A stretch of 25,466 nucleotides of DNA from CAYRHS01 sp964424125. Lineage in GTDB: Bacteria > Actinomycetota > Acidimicrobiia > IMCC26256 > JAOSJL01. Every line of letters starts with the position of its first letter. Within the stretch, counting starts at the first letter, position 1. The notes under the pieces are model-generated. The model was not told the origin of the DNA and searched no databases. It saw only the letters and a program-made list of their open reading frames with translations. The stretch covers positions 1 through 25,466 of the forward strand of contig CAYRHS010000026.1 of NCBI GenBank assembly GCA_964424125.1. The letters are read 5' to 3'. This document shows, in pieces, positions 1 through 7,535 of the stretch. Both the position numbers and the translations under genes were made by a program.

Positions 1-212
1 TCGAACCGGCGAGCGACGGCGACCGGTCGCGCGCGGCCCGTTTCTGCGACGAGTTCTTCACCGACATCGTCGAGACCGACGGGACGGCACGCGAGATCGT
101 CGAGCGCTGGGTGCCTTCCGACTACGTCGCGTGCGCGATGACGGTCGACGAGCTCTACGACCAGACGCCCGGACCGGGAGCCGGCGCGCCGATCCCCGCG
201 GCCGCCCGATGA
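1..212 (+). CDS. C-terminal end of an unrecognised protein (partial, 5' end outside window)
   Basis: An open frame enters from the left edge (first full codon at base 3) and stops at TGA 210-212. The visible 69 residues are acidic in the first part, with RFCDEFF, DIVETDGT and IVERWVPSDYV, and end in a Pro/Ala/Gly-rich tail. Third positions are nearly all G or C, as in the neighbouring genes, so it is probably real coding sequence. I do not recognise the family. Its stop overlaps the start of the next gene as ATGA at 209-212, so the two are probably co-transcribed and translationally coupled. It may therefore act with the PPOX-GAF regulator downstream, but no function can be read from this fragment. 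Confidence 0.6.
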   Translation, partial: EPASDGDRSRAARFCDEFFTDIVETDGTAREIVERWVPSDYVACAMTVDELYDQTPGPGAGAPIPAAAR

Positions 213-1600
213 CCGCGGACGAATCGCAGACGCCGATCGGACTCACGCCGTTGCGCCGCTGCTTCGAAGGCGCGGTGCCTGCGGTCATCGCCACCGCCTC
301 GGCCGCGGGGACGCCAAACGTCACGTACCTGTCCAAGGTCCACGTCGTGGACGACGAGCGCGTCGCGCTCTCGAACCAGTTCTTCTCGAAGACCAGTCGC
401 AACCTGGCGGAGAATCCACGCGCCAGCGTCCTCGTACTCGACCCCACCAACTACGACCACTACCGGCTGACCCTGGTGTTCGAGCGCACCGAACGCCGCG
501 GTCCCGTCTTCGAGCAGCTTCGGGAGGAGGTCGACGCGGTCGCCGCGCTGTCGGGGATGGAGGACGTCTTCAAGCTCCGCGCGGCGGACGTCTACCGCGT
601 GCAGAACGTCGAGCGGGTGCTCGCCGCGACCGATCGAAGCGGTGCCCCGCCACCGGCGGCCGTCGCCGACCGCGACAGCGCGGCCGAGGCTGTTCACCTC
701 GCCGAGCTGTCCGGCCGGCTGAGCCGCTGCCCCGACCTCGACGCGGTCGTGAGCGCGACCGTCGACGGTCTCCACGACCTCCTCGGCTTCGAGCACTCGA
801 TGCTCCTGCTGCTCGACGAGACCGCCCAGCACCTCTACACCATCGCGAGCCACGGCTACGAGACCCAGGGCGTCGGCTACGAGGTCGCGGTCGGCGAGGG
901 CACGATCGGGACTGCGGCCCGGCGTTGCGCGCCGATCCGCGTCGGCAACGTCCGTCAGATGGCGAGGTACTCCCGCACGGTGCGCCGGTCCTTCGAGGAC
1001 ACCGGCGGCATCGGTCCGGGTCGGGAGGTCCCGTTCCCCGGCCTGGCGGATGCCGACAGCCGCCTCGCGGTGCCGGCGGTGGCGCACGGTCAGGTCGTTG
1101 GCGTGTTGCTGGTGGAGAGCACGGCACCCGTGGCGTTCGGAGCGGCGGACGAGGCGCTACTCGCGGTGGTCGCGTCGATCGTCGCGGGTGCTGTCGAGAC
1201 CGACCGGGTCCGCGCGCGGGAGCCAGCCGGCGGCGAGGGGCGCACCGACGCGACGGCCACCGATCTCGGTGCGAGCGCGCCCGAGACCCGAGTGCGCTTC
1301 TTCGCGGTGGACGGCAGCACGTTCCTCGACGACGAGTACCTCATCAAGGGAGTGGCGGGACGCATCCTCTGGTCGCTGCTCGGCAGCTACGCACGCGAGG
1401 GTCGGGTCGACTACACGAACCGCGAGGTCCGACTCGACCCCACGCTCGAGCTCCCCGAGTTCCGCGACAACTTCGAGAGCCGTCTCATCCTCCTGAAGCG
1501 TCGACTCGAGGAGCGCGGGGCGCCGATCGGCATCGAGAAGACCGGCCGCGGTCGTTTCCGTCTCGTGGTCACCGCGAAGCTGCGCCTCGAACGCCGCTGA
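209..1600 (+). CDS. PPOX-like / GAF / winged-helix protein, probable one-component regulator
   Basis: 463 aa from the ATG that overlaps the preceding stop as ATGA. An in-frame GTG at 131 would add 26 Arg-rich residues inside the upstream gene and is less likely. Residues about 12-138 look like a pyridoxamine-phosphate-oxidase-type split barrel (PAVIATAS, then VALSNQFFSKT, then RASVLVLDP), a fold that usually binds FMN, F420 or heme. Residues about 168-330 look like a GAF domain (GFEHSMLLLLDE, VGEGTIGTAA, RLAVPAVAHGQVVGVL, VES). Residues about 361-455 resemble an OmpR/PhoB winged helix: a helix with FESRLILLKRRLEE, then a GIEKTGRGRFRL hairpin. No receiver or kinase domain is visible. I infer a sensor that couples a flavin-like or small ligand to DNA binding. 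The domain calls are from pattern reading, and the winged helix is the least certain. Confidence 0.8.
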   Translation: MTADESQTPIGLTPLRRCFEGAVPAVIATASAAGTPNVTYLSKVHVVDDERVALSNQFFSKTSRNLAENPRASVLVLDPTNYDHYRLTLVFERTERRGPVFEQLREEVDAVAALSGMEDVFKLRAADVYRVQNVERVLAATDRSGAPPPAAVADRDSAAEAVHLAELSGRLSRCPDLDAVVSATVDGLHDLLGFEHSMLLLLDETAQHLYTIASHGYETQGVGYEVAVGEGTIGTAARRCAPIRVGNVRQMARYSRTVRRSFEDTGGIGPGREVPFPGLADADSRLAVPAVAHGQVVGVLLVESTAPVAFGAADEALLAVVASIVAGAVETDRVRAREPAGGEGRTDATATDLGASAPETRVRFFAVDGSTFLDDEYLIKGVAGRILWSLLGSYAREGRVDYTNREVRLDPTLELPEFRDNFESRLILLKRRLEERGAPIGIEKTGRGRFRLVVTAKLRLERR

Positions 1601-1601
1601 C

Positions 1602-1621
1602 GCGGCGGTCCAGCCCGCCGC
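1602..1621 (+). terminator. GC hairpin directly after the PPOX-GAF gene
   Basis: GCGGCGG (1602-1608) pairs perfectly with CCGCCGC (1615-1621) around a 6-base loop. It starts two bases after the TGA stop. There is no T run, which is common for actinobacterial hairpin terminators. It could also be a chance GC structure. Confidence 0.4.
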
Positions 1622-1682
1622 CACACCGAGGGCCGGGGCGATCCTGCGGGACGTGTGGGCTGGCCCTCAGGGAGTTCCCAGC

Positions 1683-1706
1683 AACGGTCTCCACACTGGG
1701 ACCGTT
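1683..1706. promoter_or_regulatory. Perfect 7-bp dyad upstream of the DUF5666 gene, possible operator
   Basis: AACGGTC (1683-1689) and GACCGTT (1700-1706) form a perfect inverted repeat with a 10-base spacer, ending 30 bases before the ATG at 1737. This geometry suits a dimeric helix-turn-helix regulator. It could equally form an RNA hairpin in the leader. Confidence 0.35.
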
Positions 1707-1736
1707 CATCGATCCGACCCGCGCAGGGGAACACCC

Positions 1737-2621
1737 ATGACGACTACACGACCGAGCGAATCCGCCTCGTCACCGGAAGAGAGCAACGATCAGCCTCCGG
1801 AAGCGGAAGATGCGCGCCGGGCGAGCCCCGGATGGCGCGGCTGGCTCGCGGCGGCGGTCGTCGCGGTCGGCATCGTCGTCGTCGGCATCGTCGTCGTCAA
1901 CGACATCGGGAACTCCGGCGCCTCGGATGCGGCCACTGCTTCGGGCCTCGGTGGCGGCGACGTCCCGGCCCTCGCGGGTGGGCCGCGAGGCGGTCTCGGC
2001 CCGGGTGCCGGTGGCGAGGTCGTGGACATCGACGGTGCGACGCTCACCGTCGAGATCACGGACCCGGCCGGCGAGACGACCACATCGACCGTCGAGACGT
2101 CCGCCGACACCGTCGTCACCGAGTCGCTCGAGGGCAGCCTGGACGAACTCGCGGTCGGCGACACCGTCACCGTGACCGGTGAGACGACCGACGACGGGAT
2201 CGCCGCGACCTCGATCGACGCGCCCGGTGAGGCCGCGCCGACGAACGCCGGCCTGCCGGAGCGCGGCGGGCTTCCCGACGGCAGTCGTGCCGACGACGGG
2301 ACGCTGCCCCCGGGGCAGGCGCCGGGCGGGGCGACCGGAAGCGCCTTCGTCATGGGAGAGATCACCTCGGTCGACGCCTCGACCATCACCGTCGAGAGTG
2401 CTGCCGGGGGGACGGTCGTGGTCCGGGTCTCGGATGACACGACCGTGACCGTGAGCGAGACGCTCTCGGTCGACGACATCGCCGTCGGCGACACGATTCG
2501 GGCGACGGGCGAGACCGCTGGGACCGTCGTCGATGCCACCGTGATCCGGATCGGCGACGTCGGGCCCGGTCCCGGCGCCGGTCCGGGCGTGCCCGCCAGC
2601 TCACAGCAATCTCTGAGCTAG
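1737..2621 (+). CDS. Membrane-anchored protein with two DUF5666-like repeats
   Basis: 294 aa. The ATG at 1737 has AGGGGA 6 bases upstream; a GTG-initiated extension from 1653 is unsupported. Residues 1-35 are a charged, Ser/Glu-rich cytoplasmic tail, and 36-54 form one strongly hydrophobic segment with repeated valines. The rest is predicted to lie outside. Two repeats of about 70 residues, at about 92-162 and 205-272, share the pattern G-E-[IV]-x-x-[IV]-D-x-x-T-[IL]-T-V-E and later [LI]-A-V-G-D-T-[IV]-x-[AV]-T-G-E-T. This is the small beta-barrel pattern annotated as DUF5666. Gly/Pro-rich linkers separate the repeats. The molecular role of DUF5666 is unknown to me; an extracytoplasmic binding or scaffold role is inference. 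Confidence 0.8.
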   Translation: MTTTRPSESASSPEESNDQPPEAEDARRASPGWRGWLAAAVVAVGIVVVGIVVVNDIGNSGASDAATASGLGGGDVPALAGGPRGGLGPGAGGEVVDIDGATLTVEITDPAGETTTSTVETSADTVVTESLEGSLDELAVGDTVTVTGETTDDGIAATSIDAPGEAAPTNAGLPERGGLPDGSRADDGTLPPGQAPGGATGSAFVMGEITSVDASTITVESAAGGTVVVRVSDDTTVTVSETLSVDDIAVGDTIRATGETAGTVVDATVIRIGDVGPGPGAGPGVPASSQQSLS

Positions 2622-2649
2622 CCCCACGGGAACGCTCAGCCCCCGCTCG

Positions 2650-2655
2650 TAGGTT
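2650..2655 (+). promoter_or_regulatory. Candidate -10 element for a leaderless transcript of the 69-aa gene
   Basis: TAGGTT matches the actinobacterial TANNNT -10 pattern and is followed by 7 bases and then ATG. Transcription would start at or next to the initiation codon. No clear -35 is seen. Confidence 0.35.
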
Positions 2656-2662
2656 CGGATCC

Positions 2663-2872
2663 ATGGGCCGTCGCGTGAAGATCCCGATCGCCGTGGGCTC
2701 TTTCGCCGGGTCCGCGCCGATCGACCTGGGCGCCGAAGCCGCCGACGGCGAGGCGATCCAGGTGAGCGCGCTCGGAGACCTGACCATCCGCGACGTCACG
2801 GAGAGCCAGAGCGTGCTGTCGGTGGAGGACCACGGCACGCTCGAGCTCCAGTTCCTGCTGGTGCGCTCCTAG
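2663..2872 (+). CDS. Small hypothetical protein (69 aa)
   Basis: ATG at 2663, stop TAG at 2870-2872. Codon third positions are almost all G or C, and the reading frame avoids rare codons, so it is probably a real gene. The protein begins basic (MGRRVKIP), has no signal peptide or membrane segment, and alternates short hydrophobic stretches with acidic ones (SALGDLTIRDVTESQSVLSVEDHG), suggesting a small beta-rich fold. I do not recognise a family. No Shine-Dalgarno is visible. Instead TAGGTT lies 7 bases before the ATG, the spacing expected of a -10 box for a leaderless mRNA. It lies between the DUF5666 protein and the glycosyltransferase. Confidence 0.55.
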   Translation: MGRRVKIPIAVGSFAGSAPIDLGAEAADGEAIQVSALGDLTIRDVTESQSVLSVEDHGTLELQFLLVRS

Positions 2873-2913
2873 GCGACGCGGCGAAGCGAGAACGAGAGGT
2901 AAGGAGCCTCCCC

Positions 2914-4884
2914 ATGGGGATCACTGCCGAGGGCGGCCTCCTCCGTGGTCGGCCCGACGATCCGAGGTGGGTACGCCCGTCGTTGCTCGCCCTCCTCGCC
3001 GGCAGCTTCGTCCTCTACACCTGGAACCTGTCGGCGTCGGGTTGGGCCAACTCCTTCTACTCGGCCGCCGCCCAGGCAGGGTCGGTGAGCTGGAAGGCCT
3101 TCTTCTTCGGCGCGTCGGACGCGGCCGGGAGCATCACCATCGACAAGCCGCCAATGGCGCTGTGGCCCCAGGCCCTCGCGGTCCGGATCTTCGGCCTGAA
3201 CTCGTGGAGCGTCCTCGTACCCCAAGCGCTGATGGGGGTCGCGTCGGTCGGCGTCCTCTACGCGGCGGTGCGGCGGTGGTTCACGCCCGCGGCCGGCCTA
3301 CTCGCCGGGGTCGTCCTGGCGCTCACCCCCGTGGCCACGCTCATGTTTCGGTTCAACAATCCCGACGCGCTGCTGACGCTGCTGCTGACGATCGCGGCCT
3401 ACACGGCCCTCCGGGCCGTCGAGGACGGACGGGCCCGCTGGTTCCTGCTCACGGGGGCTGCCGTCGGGTTCGGCTTCCTCACCAAGCAGCTCCAGGTCCT
3501 GCTCGTCGTTCCCCCCTTCGCCCTCACGTACCTCCTCTGCGGCAAGGCCCGTCTCGGGCGCCGGATCGCCGATCTCGGCCTCGCGTTCGCGGCCATGCTC
3601 GTCGCCGGCGGATGGTGGGTTGCGATCGTCGAGCTGTGGCCCGCCTCGTCGCGCCCCTTCATCGGCGGGTCGCAGACCAACAGCGTCCTCGAGCTCACGC
3701 TCGGTTACAACGGCTTCGGGCGCCTCACCGGCGACGAGACCGGCAGCGTCGGCGGCGGCCTCGGCGGCCAGGGCAGCATGTGGGGCGAGACCGGGATCAC
3801 CCGCATGTTCGGCTCGGAGATCGGCGGTCAGATCGCTTGGTTGCTCCCCGCCGCGCTCGCGTTCCTCGTGATCGGCCTGTGGCTCACGCGCGACGCCGCC
3901 CGCACCGACCTTCGGCGCGCGTCCCTCGTCGCTTGGGGCGGCTGGCTCGTCGTGACCGCGCTCACGTTCAGCTTCATGTCGGGCATCTTCCACGCCTACT
4001 ACACGGTCGCCCTCGCCCCCGCGATCGGCGCCCTGGTGGGCATCGGCGCCACGCTCCTGTGGGCGCACCGCATCCACAACGCGGCCCGCCTCGTGATGGC
4101 CGGCCTCACCCTCGGCTCCGGGCTGTGGGCCGCGCAGCTGCTCGAGCGCGCCCCGACGTGGAACCCGTGGCTCGCCGATACGCTCGTCGCGGTCTCGTTC
4201 GTGGCCGCGGCCGTGTTCGCCATCAGTGTCCTCCCCGCCACGGTGCTTCGCTCGGCCTCGGCCGCGAAGCTCACCGGCGGCGCGGCCGTGGTGGCGGTCC
4301 TCGTCCTGCTCGCGGCTCCCGCCGCCTGGAGTCTCCAGACGGTCGCGATCCCCCAACAGGGCTCGATCGTCACCGCCGGACCAAACGTCGCAGCCGGCGG
4401 CCCCGGCGTCCTTCCGGGCGGTGGCGGTCCCCAGGGGCCACCGTCCTTCGGCGGCGGCACCGCACCGGGCGCGACCGGCGGCTTCGGTCCGGGCGGGGCA
4501 GCAGACGGCGGCGGCGGAGTGGGCGGCCTGTTGAACGGTGCCGACGTGTCCGACGAGGCCGTCGCGCTGCTCGTCGACGACGCCGCCGACTACACGTGGG
4601 TCGCGGCCACGACCGGCTCGCAGAACGCGTCGAGCTACCAGCTCGCGACCGAGCAGCCCGTCATGGCGATCGGCGGCTTCAACGGCTCCGACCCCTCCCC
4701 CACGCTCGACCAATTCCGGACGTACGTCGCCGAGGGTCAGATCCGCTACTACATCGCGAGCGGCCTCTCGGGCGCGAACAGCATGGACGGAAGCGAAGCC
4801 GCGAGCGAGATCGCCACGTGGGTGGAGGACCATTTCACCGCCACGACCGTCGGCGGGACCACGCTCTACGACCTCACCGCCTGA
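2914..4884 (+). CDS. GT39/PMT-family integral membrane glycosyltransferase
   Basis: 656 aa. The ATG has a good Shine-Dalgarno (AAGGAG, 2901-2906). The first 480 residues are a polytopic membrane region of about 10-12 segments. An early extracytoplasmic loop carries SITIDKPPMALWPQA (DKPP near residue 77), and NNPD lies near 148-151; both positions are typical of the ArnT/PMT-like dolichyl- or polyprenyl-phosphate sugar transferases. Residues about 488-539 are an unusual Gly/Pro-rich stretch leading into an extracytoplasmic domain of about 115 residues (VDDAADYTWVAATTGSQ, PVMAIGGFNGSDP, IRYYIASG), a C-terminal domain seen in actinobacterial relatives. The enzyme would move a sugar from a lipid carrier to a lipid, wall polymer or protein outside the membrane. 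Donor and acceptor cannot be read from the sequence. It is followed after 60 bases by a lipoprotein gene. Confidence 0.85.
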   Translation: MGITAEGGLLRGRPDDPRWVRPSLLALLAGSFVLYTWNLSASGWANSFYSAAAQAGSVSWKAFFFGASDAAGSITIDKPPMALWPQALAVRIFGLNSWSVLVPQALMGVASVGVLYAAVRRWFTPAAGLLAGVVLALTPVATLMFRFNNPDALLTLLLTIAAYTALRAVEDGRARWFLLTGAAVGFGFLTKQLQVLLVVPPFALTYLLCGKARLGRRIADLGLAFAAMLVAGGWWVAIVELWPASSRPFIGGSQTNSVLELTLGYNGFGRLTGDETGSVGGGLGGQGSMWGETGITRMFGSEIGGQIAWLLPAALAFLVIGLWLTRDAARTDLRRASLVAWGGWLVVTALTFSFMSGIFHAYYTVALAPAIGALVGIGATLLWAHRIHNAARLVMAGLTLGSGLWAAQLLERAPTWNPWLADTLVAVSFVAAAVFAISVLPATVLRSASAAKLTGGAAVVAVLVLLAAPAAWSLQTVAIPQQGSIVTAGPNVAAGGPGVLPGGGGPQGPPSFGGGTAPGATGGFGPGGAADGGGGVGGLLNGADVSDEAVALLVDDAADYTWVAATTGSQNASSYQLATEQPVMAIGGFNGSDPSPTLDQFRTYVAEGQIRYYIASGLSGANSMDGSEAASEIATWVEDHFTATTVGGTTLYDLTA

Positions 4885-4911
4885 CACACGGCGCCATCCC
4901 TCTCCGGTGGT

Positions 4912-4937
4912 TAGGGTCGAGCCCCGACGAAGGGGCT
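4912..4937 (+). promoter_or_regulatory. -10-like TAGGGT and hairpin overlapping the Shine-Dalgarno of the next gene
   Basis: TAGGGT (4912-4917) fits a -10 box. AGCCCC (4920-4925) can pair with GGGGCT (4932-4937), and the right arm includes most of the AAGGGG ribosome site of the lipoprotein gene starting at 4945. In read-through mRNA the site would be masked. A transcript started about 7 bases after TAGGGT would lack most of the left arm. Confidence 0.3.
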
Positions 4938-4944
4938 GTCACCC

Positions 4945-5652
4945 GTGAACCGACTCCTCAGGACCGGGCTCGTCGCGTGCTTCCTGGTCGGCACTGCCTG
5001 CTCGAGCAACGGGGACGCCGCCGAGGGAACCCATTCAGCCGGAGCCGAGGGTCTCCGCGACAGCCGCTACTGCGAGATCGCGCTCGTGCGCCCGGTCGGC
5101 GACGCCTTCGAGGCCGAAATCAACGCGACCCTCGGACTCAACGACTGCCCCGCCGAACTGTGGGAAGGCATCGACCTCGACCAGGTCGGCGCCGAGACGG
5201 GTGCGCTCGCGGTGCGGAACGGGCCCCGGCACTGGATCACCGACCGCGTCCAGGCGGAGCTCGCCGAGGACGAGATCCGAACGTTCGACGGGCTGGAGTT
5301 CCGGCTCGCGGCGACCGTGGCGGTGGATCCGGCTCAGATCGAGCGCGAGCCCTACACGACCTTGTCGGTCACGCGCGACACCTCGTTCACCTTCGACGCC
5401 GGCACCGACGTCTTCGAGCTCACCGACCCCGACGGCACCACGTACGTCATGCAGTCCTACAGCATCGAGGTCGACCCCGACCTCAGCTACGACGAACTCG
5501 CAGAGCTCGGCGAACGCCTGGCGCTGCCCCCGGGGTGGACGTTCCGCACGCGGGTACTCGACGACGCGCTCGAGGTGACCGACGTCGACGGCATCGCGAC
5601 GGTCGTCCAGGACGACCTCCTGAACACCTACCAGCTGCGCGCGTCGGACTGA
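4945..5652 (+). CDS. Predicted lipoprotein of unknown function
   Basis: 235 aa. GTG start at 4945 with AAGGGG at 4930-4935. The N-terminus MNRLLRTGLVACFLVGTACSS is a short lipoprotein-type signal, with the probable lipidated cysteine at residue 19. The -3 residue is Gly rather than Leu, so the lipobox is weak. The mature part is acidic and, from about 75, contains strands typical of a beta-rich extracytoplasmic domain (DGLEFRLAATVAVD, TTLSVTRDTSFTF, FELTDPDGTTYVMQSYSIEVD). The last third (LPPGWTFRTRVLDDALEVTDVDGIATVVQDDLLNTYQL) resembles a C-terminal segment seen in some actinobacterial hypothetical proteins, where it is shared by secreted beta-rich proteins. No catalytic motif is visible. 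It lies 60 bases after the glycosyltransferase and converges, 16 bases apart, with the M23-like gene. Confidence 0.75.
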   Translation: MNRLLRTGLVACFLVGTACSSNGDAAEGTHSAGAEGLRDSRYCEIALVRPVGDAFEAEINATLGLNDCPAELWEGIDLDQVGAETGALAVRNGPRHWITDRVQAELAEDEIRTFDGLEFRLAATVAVDPAQIEREPYTTLSVTRDTSFTFDAGTDVFELTDPDGTTYVMQSYSIEVDPDLSYDELAELGERLALPPGWTFRTRVLDDALEVTDVDGIATVVQDDLLNTYQLRASD

Positions 5653-5668
5653 ACCGGCCGGCCGCGGA

Positions 5669-6904
5669 TCACCCGAAGTCGACAATCGAGAGGTCGAGCG
5701 GGAGCTCGTCCGTGCGCGGACCCTCATTGTCGACGGACACGATAGTGAGCGGTGTCTCGGTGTTCTCGACCGCGTCGAAGTTCTCCGTGGACTCGCCTTT
5801 CCCCGTCACCGTGAACGAGTCGATGACGTAGGGCAAGCCGTTCGAGGCCAACGGTGACGGCCCGTCCATGACGTGGAAGTGGAGGTGAGGCGCAGAGCTG
5901 TTGCCCGTGTTGCCGACCAGGCCGATCTCGTCCCCCCGGCTGACCTGATCGCCCTCGGCCACCTTGATCGAGCCGTTCTTCATGTGGGCGTACATCATGT
6001 AGAGCCCGTCACCGATGTCGACGACCACGCTGTTGCCGTCCGCCTCGTCCAATGGGATCGACGTGCCGGGGAGCTCGCCCGGCACCTGGTCCGCGAGACC
6101 GTCGATCACGAGCACGACCGTTCCGTCGGTGGCCGCGATCGCCGTCCTGCCGTAGATCACGTAGCTCTCCGGGTCGGACGGGTCACCCTCGACGAAGCGC
6201 CCGTCGTCGGTGACCTGCTCCCAGTCGACGGCGAAGCGTTGTGCGAACCACAGCTGCCCGTTGATGGGGAGTCCAGCGCGGATGTGGCGCGTCGACGTAC
6301 AGCACGTATCGGCGGCGATGTAGTTGTCGCCCGGCTCGATCGGCGGTCCGAGGACCGGGACGACGTGTTCGGTGTCGACCTCGGTCTCGGCGCCCGTGTC
6401 GACGGCTTCACCGCCGGGCAGGGGCTCGGCGGTCACCGTGACGCGGTGCTCGATCGAGTCTGGGATGTCGGCCTCGGATTCGAAGGCCATCGTCAGGAAC
6501 ATCGTCGCCCCCTCGGCCGGCCCGATGACGCCGTCCGCTTCCCGAGTGCCGAGCACCTCGACGGCGTCGCTCGCGGCTTCCTCGTCGAGCGCGAGGATCG
6601 ACTCGCCGTCGGCGAGGACCTCGATGGAGCTGACGGTCAGGTCCAGGCTGGTCGCGTTCTGGAGCGGCGTCTCCCACAGCAGGTGGTACCGGCCGTCGGA
6701 ACCCTTCACGGGAACGATCGCCGGACCCGCCTGCATGAGCAACGGCGTCAGCGTCGCTTCGGTCGGCCCGGCCGTGTCACCACCCGTCGTCGAGGTCGCC
6801 GACGACCCGGCCGACTCGCTGTCGTTGCCACAGGCCGTCGCGACGAGGAGCAACACCCCGACGACGACAGCGATCTTCGCCGCCGGTCCCACGCTTCGTG
6901 TCAT
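5669..6904 (-). CDS. M23 (LytM-like) peptidase-family lipoprotein
   Basis: 411 aa with an ATG start. The signal peptide ends in LLLVATAC, giving a lipidated cysteine at residue 25. Residues about 50-190 are a beta-rich N-terminal region. The LytM-type domain spans about 215-365: FAQRFAVDW, GRTAIAATDGTVVLVIDG, NSVVVDIGDGLYMMYAHM, GDQVSRGDEIGLVGNTGNSSAP, then HLHFHV with the HxH pair at 340/342 and the conserved His at 307. M23 enzymes cut peptidoglycan peptide bridges with one zinc. Asp227 is present, but the position four residues before it, usually the first zinc His, is Arg223. Activity is therefore uncertain, and a degenerate, regulatory role is possible. It converges on the 4945 lipoprotein. 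The start is preceded by TAGGGT and 6 bases, with no Shine-Dalgarno, so a leaderless mRNA is likely. Confidence 0.85.
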   Translation of the reverse strand: MTRSVGPAAKIAVVVGVLLLVATACGNDSESAGSSATSTTGGDTAGPTEATLTPLLMQAGPAIVPVKGSDGRYHLLWETPLQNATSLDLTVSSIEVLADGESILALDEEAASDAVEVLGTREADGVIGPAEGATMFLTMAFESEADIPDSIEHRVTVTAEPLPGGEAVDTGAETEVDTEHVVPVLGPPIEPGDNYIAADTCCTSTRHIRAGLPINGQLWFAQRFAVDWEQVTDDGRFVEGDPSDPESYVIYGRTAIAATDGTVVLVIDGLADQVPGELPGTSIPLDEADGNSVVVDIGDGLYMMYAHMKNGSIKVAEGDQVSRGDEIGLVGNTGNSSAPHLHFHVMDGPSPLASNGLPYVIDSFTVTGKGESTENFDAVENTETPLTIVSVDNEGPRTDELPLDLSIVDFG

Positions 6905-6910
6905 CCCGTC

Positions 6911-6916
6911 ACCCTA
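6911..6916 (-). promoter_or_regulatory. Candidate -10 for a leaderless transcript of the M23-like gene
   Basis: On the minus strand TAGGGT is followed by GACGGG and then the ATG at 6904. The -10 to start-codon distance of 6 bases leaves no room for a leader. Confidence 0.4.
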
Positions 6917-6954
6917 CGGCGCCCAAGACCCCGTTCGCGCCGGGACCGCTCGCG

Positions 6955-7452
6955 TCACCCCGATTCGTGACCGTGGACCGTGAGCTTTGTCGCAATCGCG
7001 TGGACCAGCGCGGCCGGCGGCCGGGAGCCGTCGACGACCAGAACGCCTTCGTCCGCGGCCGGTGGTTCGAGGGTCGCGAGCTGATCCCGGAGCAGCTCGG
7101 ACGGGAAGAAGTGGTCGCGCCGTTCCGAGATCCGGCGCTCGAGCTCCCGGGGTGACGCCTCGAGCAGGACCATCTGCACGTCGCCGGCGGCCCGGAGCCG
7201 ATCGCGATGCGCCCGGAGGAGCGCGCTGCACGCGACGACCAGTGGGTCCCGTGCTCGAAGCGCAGCGGACACCCGCTCGATCCACTCCGTCCGTTCCCGA
7301 TCGGTCAGGGGCTCGCCGCGGCGCATCCGCTCGACGCAGGCCGGCGTGTGCAGCTCGTCGGCGTCGAGAAACGGAGCGTCCAGGCGATCGGCGAGCGCCT
7401 CACCGACCGTGCTCTTGCCCGAGCCCGCCACACCCATGACGACGACGATCAC
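6955..7452 (-). CDS. gntK: Gluconokinase
   Basis: 165 aa, the usual length for the GntK/IdnK family. It phosphorylates D-gluconate with ATP to 6-phosphogluconate, feeding the pentose phosphate or Entner-Doudoroff route in the cytoplasm. The Walker A loop is GVAGSGKST (7-15). The family block FLDADELHTPACVERMRRGEPLTD (28-51) matches the substrate-binding region, with DAD in place of the more common DGD. CSALLRAHRDRLR (75-87) and RRDHFFPSELLRDQLATLEPP (111-131) are the remaining hallmarks. The GTG start at 7452 lies just before the MGVAGSGKST strand; there is no room for a better start. It is divergent from zwf with 83 bases between them, an arrangement that suits shared control of 6-phosphogluconate production. 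Confidence 0.92.
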   Translation of the reverse strand: MIVVVMGVAGSGKSTVGEALADRLDAPFLDADELHTPACVERMRRGEPLTDRERTEWIERVSAALRARDPLVVACSALLRAHRDRLRAAGDVQMVLLEASPRELERRISERRDHFFPSELLRDQLATLEPPAADEGVLVVDGSRPPAALVHAIATKLTVHGHESG

Positions 7453-7495
7453 GCGTGGAGTCTCGCGGGTCTGGGCCCGGAGTCGCGCGCGCCGT

Positions 7496-7501
7496 TAGCC
7501 T
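7496..7501 (+). promoter_or_regulatory. Candidate -10 for zwf in the gntK-zwf divergent region
   Basis: TAGCCT fits TANNNT and would give a leader of about 28 bases that contains the GCGGAGG ribosome site of zwf. No -35 match is visible. Confidence 0.3.
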
Positions 7502-7535
7502 CGGGCTCTTCCACCGAGCGGAGGCCCCACGGACC

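Noticed and set aside
1870..1897. GTC/ATC short tandem repeat
   Set aside because: It encodes the valine-rich membrane segment of the DUF5666 protein, so the repeat is explained by amino-acid composition.
2967..5831. 954-aa plus-strand frame overlapping the glycosyltransferase and the lipoprotein genes
   Set aside because: Composition is dominated by Arg and Pro, and the overlapping frames have membrane segments, signal peptides and motifs.
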